Assembly (NCBI GenBank): GCA_947174215.1
Contig: CAMWIB010000057.1
Location: 1-7,086, forward strand
DNA length: 7,086 bases
Source: an uncultured Clostridia bacterium
Lineage (GTDB): Bacteria; Bacillota; Clostridia; Christensenellales; CAG-917
Direction: 5' to 3'
The notes beneath the pieces are model-generated. The model saw only the letters and a list, made by a program, of their open reading frames with translations. It was not told the DNA's origin and did no database searches. Below, piece after piece: positions 6,476 to 7,086 of the stretch. Position 1 is the first letter of the stretch; each line of letters opens with the position of its first letter. Both the position numbers and the translations under genes were made by a program.

Positions 6476-7086
6476 TGTTAAGACAAAGCAGGAGATGCTC
6501 GATATGCTTGAACTTATGCTCGACGAGGATAAACCTTATAACGAGCGGCTCGAAGCGTACGAGTATCTTTTAGAGGACTGCGACGAGATAGTTGAAGAAA
6601 TGCTTGAAAGGTCGTATGGATTAGAGGGCGATACGGGCAAAATGCTTATGGAAGTGCTTGCTTGCTATAAGGGCAATAAAGCCATCTTTATGGGGCTTGT
6701 CAGCTACTTGTACAAGGGCGAGGACGTCGCACTGTTCGCGCACCTCATCGGAAGCTACGGCGACGAGCAGGGCGTAGCGGTGCTTAAAGGCTTTTGCGAG
6801 GAGTACGAGCCGAATTATAACGAGTATATGGAAATAAGAAACGCGGTTGAGGAACTCGGCGGAGATTTCGACTTAAAACAGGACTTCACCGACGACCCGC
6901 TGTATCGCTATCTCAAAGGCTTGGACGAGGCTGATGACCGCAAGTCCCCGTTTGAGGATATACTGAACGGCGACGATGACGAGGAATGCGATGACGACGA
7001 TTGTGACTGTCATCATCACGATTGTGACGACGACTGCGACGATGACTGCGACTGCCATAATCACCACGAGGATTGCGGTTGTCATC
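6468..7086 (+). CDS. Acidic HEAT-like helical protein with Cys/His/Asp-rich tail (3' end cut by window)
   Basis: The frame stays open for 206 codons to the window edge, with no stop seen. It starts inside the TPR gene (eight-base overlap, ATGAATGA) with GAGG upstream, so it is the third member of the same operon. Residues 1-130 look like stacked amphipathic helices. The stretches MLMEVLACYKGNKAIFMG (59-76) and ALFAHLIGSYGDEQGVAVL (88-106) followed by AVEELGG (126-132) have the rhythm of HEAT-type repeats, though this is weak. From 169 the protein is low-complexity and acidic: residues 174-206 hold nine Cys, seven His and fourteen Asp, with CDC, CHHHDC, CDCH and CGCH groupings. That composition suggests metal binding (zinc, nickel, copper or similar) but matches no motif I can name. 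The tail may continue beyond the window. Confidence 0.8.
   Translation, partial: MNDVKTKQEMLDMLELMLDEDKPYNERLEAYEYLLEDCDEIVEEMLERSYGLEGDTGKMLMEVLACYKGNKAIFMGLVSYLYKGEDVALFAHLIGSYGDEQGVAVLKGFCEEYEPNYNEYMEIRNAVEELGGDFDLKQDFTDDPLYRYLKGLDEADDRKSPFEDILNGDDDEECDDDDCDCHHHDCDDDCDDDCDCHNHHEDCGCH
6987..7086 (+). repeat. Low-complexity coding tract for the Cys/His/Asp tail
   Basis: GAC/GAT codons alternate with TGC/TGT and CAT/CAC for about 33 codons. Synonymous codons are mixed (both Asp, both Cys and both His codons appear), so this is not a simple DNA microsatellite caused by slippage; the amino acid pattern itself looks maintained. The tract reaches the window edge. Confidence 0.7.

Noticed and set aside
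6472..6478. Tandem ATGs just after the start of the third operon gene
   Set aside because: They open a frame that stops after about 30 codons. The ATG at 6468, with GAGG nine bases upstream, opens the 206-codon frame.
6873..7085. Minus-strand 70-residue frame rich in Val and Ile that looks like a membrane peptide
   Set aside because: It is the exact antisense of the Asp/Cys/His tail: GAC and GAT read backwards give Val and Ile codons. It has no ribosome binding site, and the plus frame continues the operon.
6468..7086. The last gene as a pseudogene because no stop codon is seen
   Set aside because: The frame is intact to the last base and is simply cut by the window edge.

Overview
The window reads as chromosomal DNA from a low-to-mid GC Gram-positive bacterium, most likely an uncultured clostridial lineage of Bacillota. 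Reasons: strong GGAGG-type ribosome binding sites, AT-rich intergenic stretches with sigma-A-like promoters, tightly packed or overlapping genes, and a YesL-like membrane protein. The genus cannot be fixed from the sequence. No tRNA, rRNA, CRISPR array, transposase or phage gene is visible.

Layout. (1) Bases 1-197 are an AT-rich leader with a promoter, a small 5' hairpin and a strong ribosome binding site. They drive gap (198-1250, +), an NAD-type glyceraldehyde-3-phosphate dehydrogenase. (2) Bases 1251-1469 separate gap from the convergent dapA. They hold a nearly concentric inverted repeat of about 130 bp that begins in the gap stop codon, and a separate terminator for the minus-strand transcript. 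(3) Minus strand, 3347 down to 1470: asd then dapA, a two-gene lysine/diaminopimelate unit in which the asd stop codon abuts the dapA start codon. (4) Bases 3348-3569 are a divergent promoter region with a structured asd leader and a good promoter for the plus-strand genes. (5) Bases 3570-7086 (+) hold three overlapping genes: a six-segment membrane protein resembling YesL/DUF624 with a lysine-rich tail, a 587-residue TPR protein with a possible C-terminal helix-turn-helix, and an acidic, probably HEAT-like helical protein that runs off the window and ends in a dense Cys/His/Asp tail.

How they work together. gap serves glycolysis. asd and dapA catalyse consecutive steps from aspartyl phosphate toward diaminopimelate and lysine. 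The three downstream genes overlap by 1 and 8 bases and are almost certainly co-translated. Their combination (membrane protein with a basic tail, TPR scaffold, acidic repeat protein with a metal-binding-looking tail) is the least explained part of the window and the best candidate for an undescribed system. No function can be assigned from the sequence alone.
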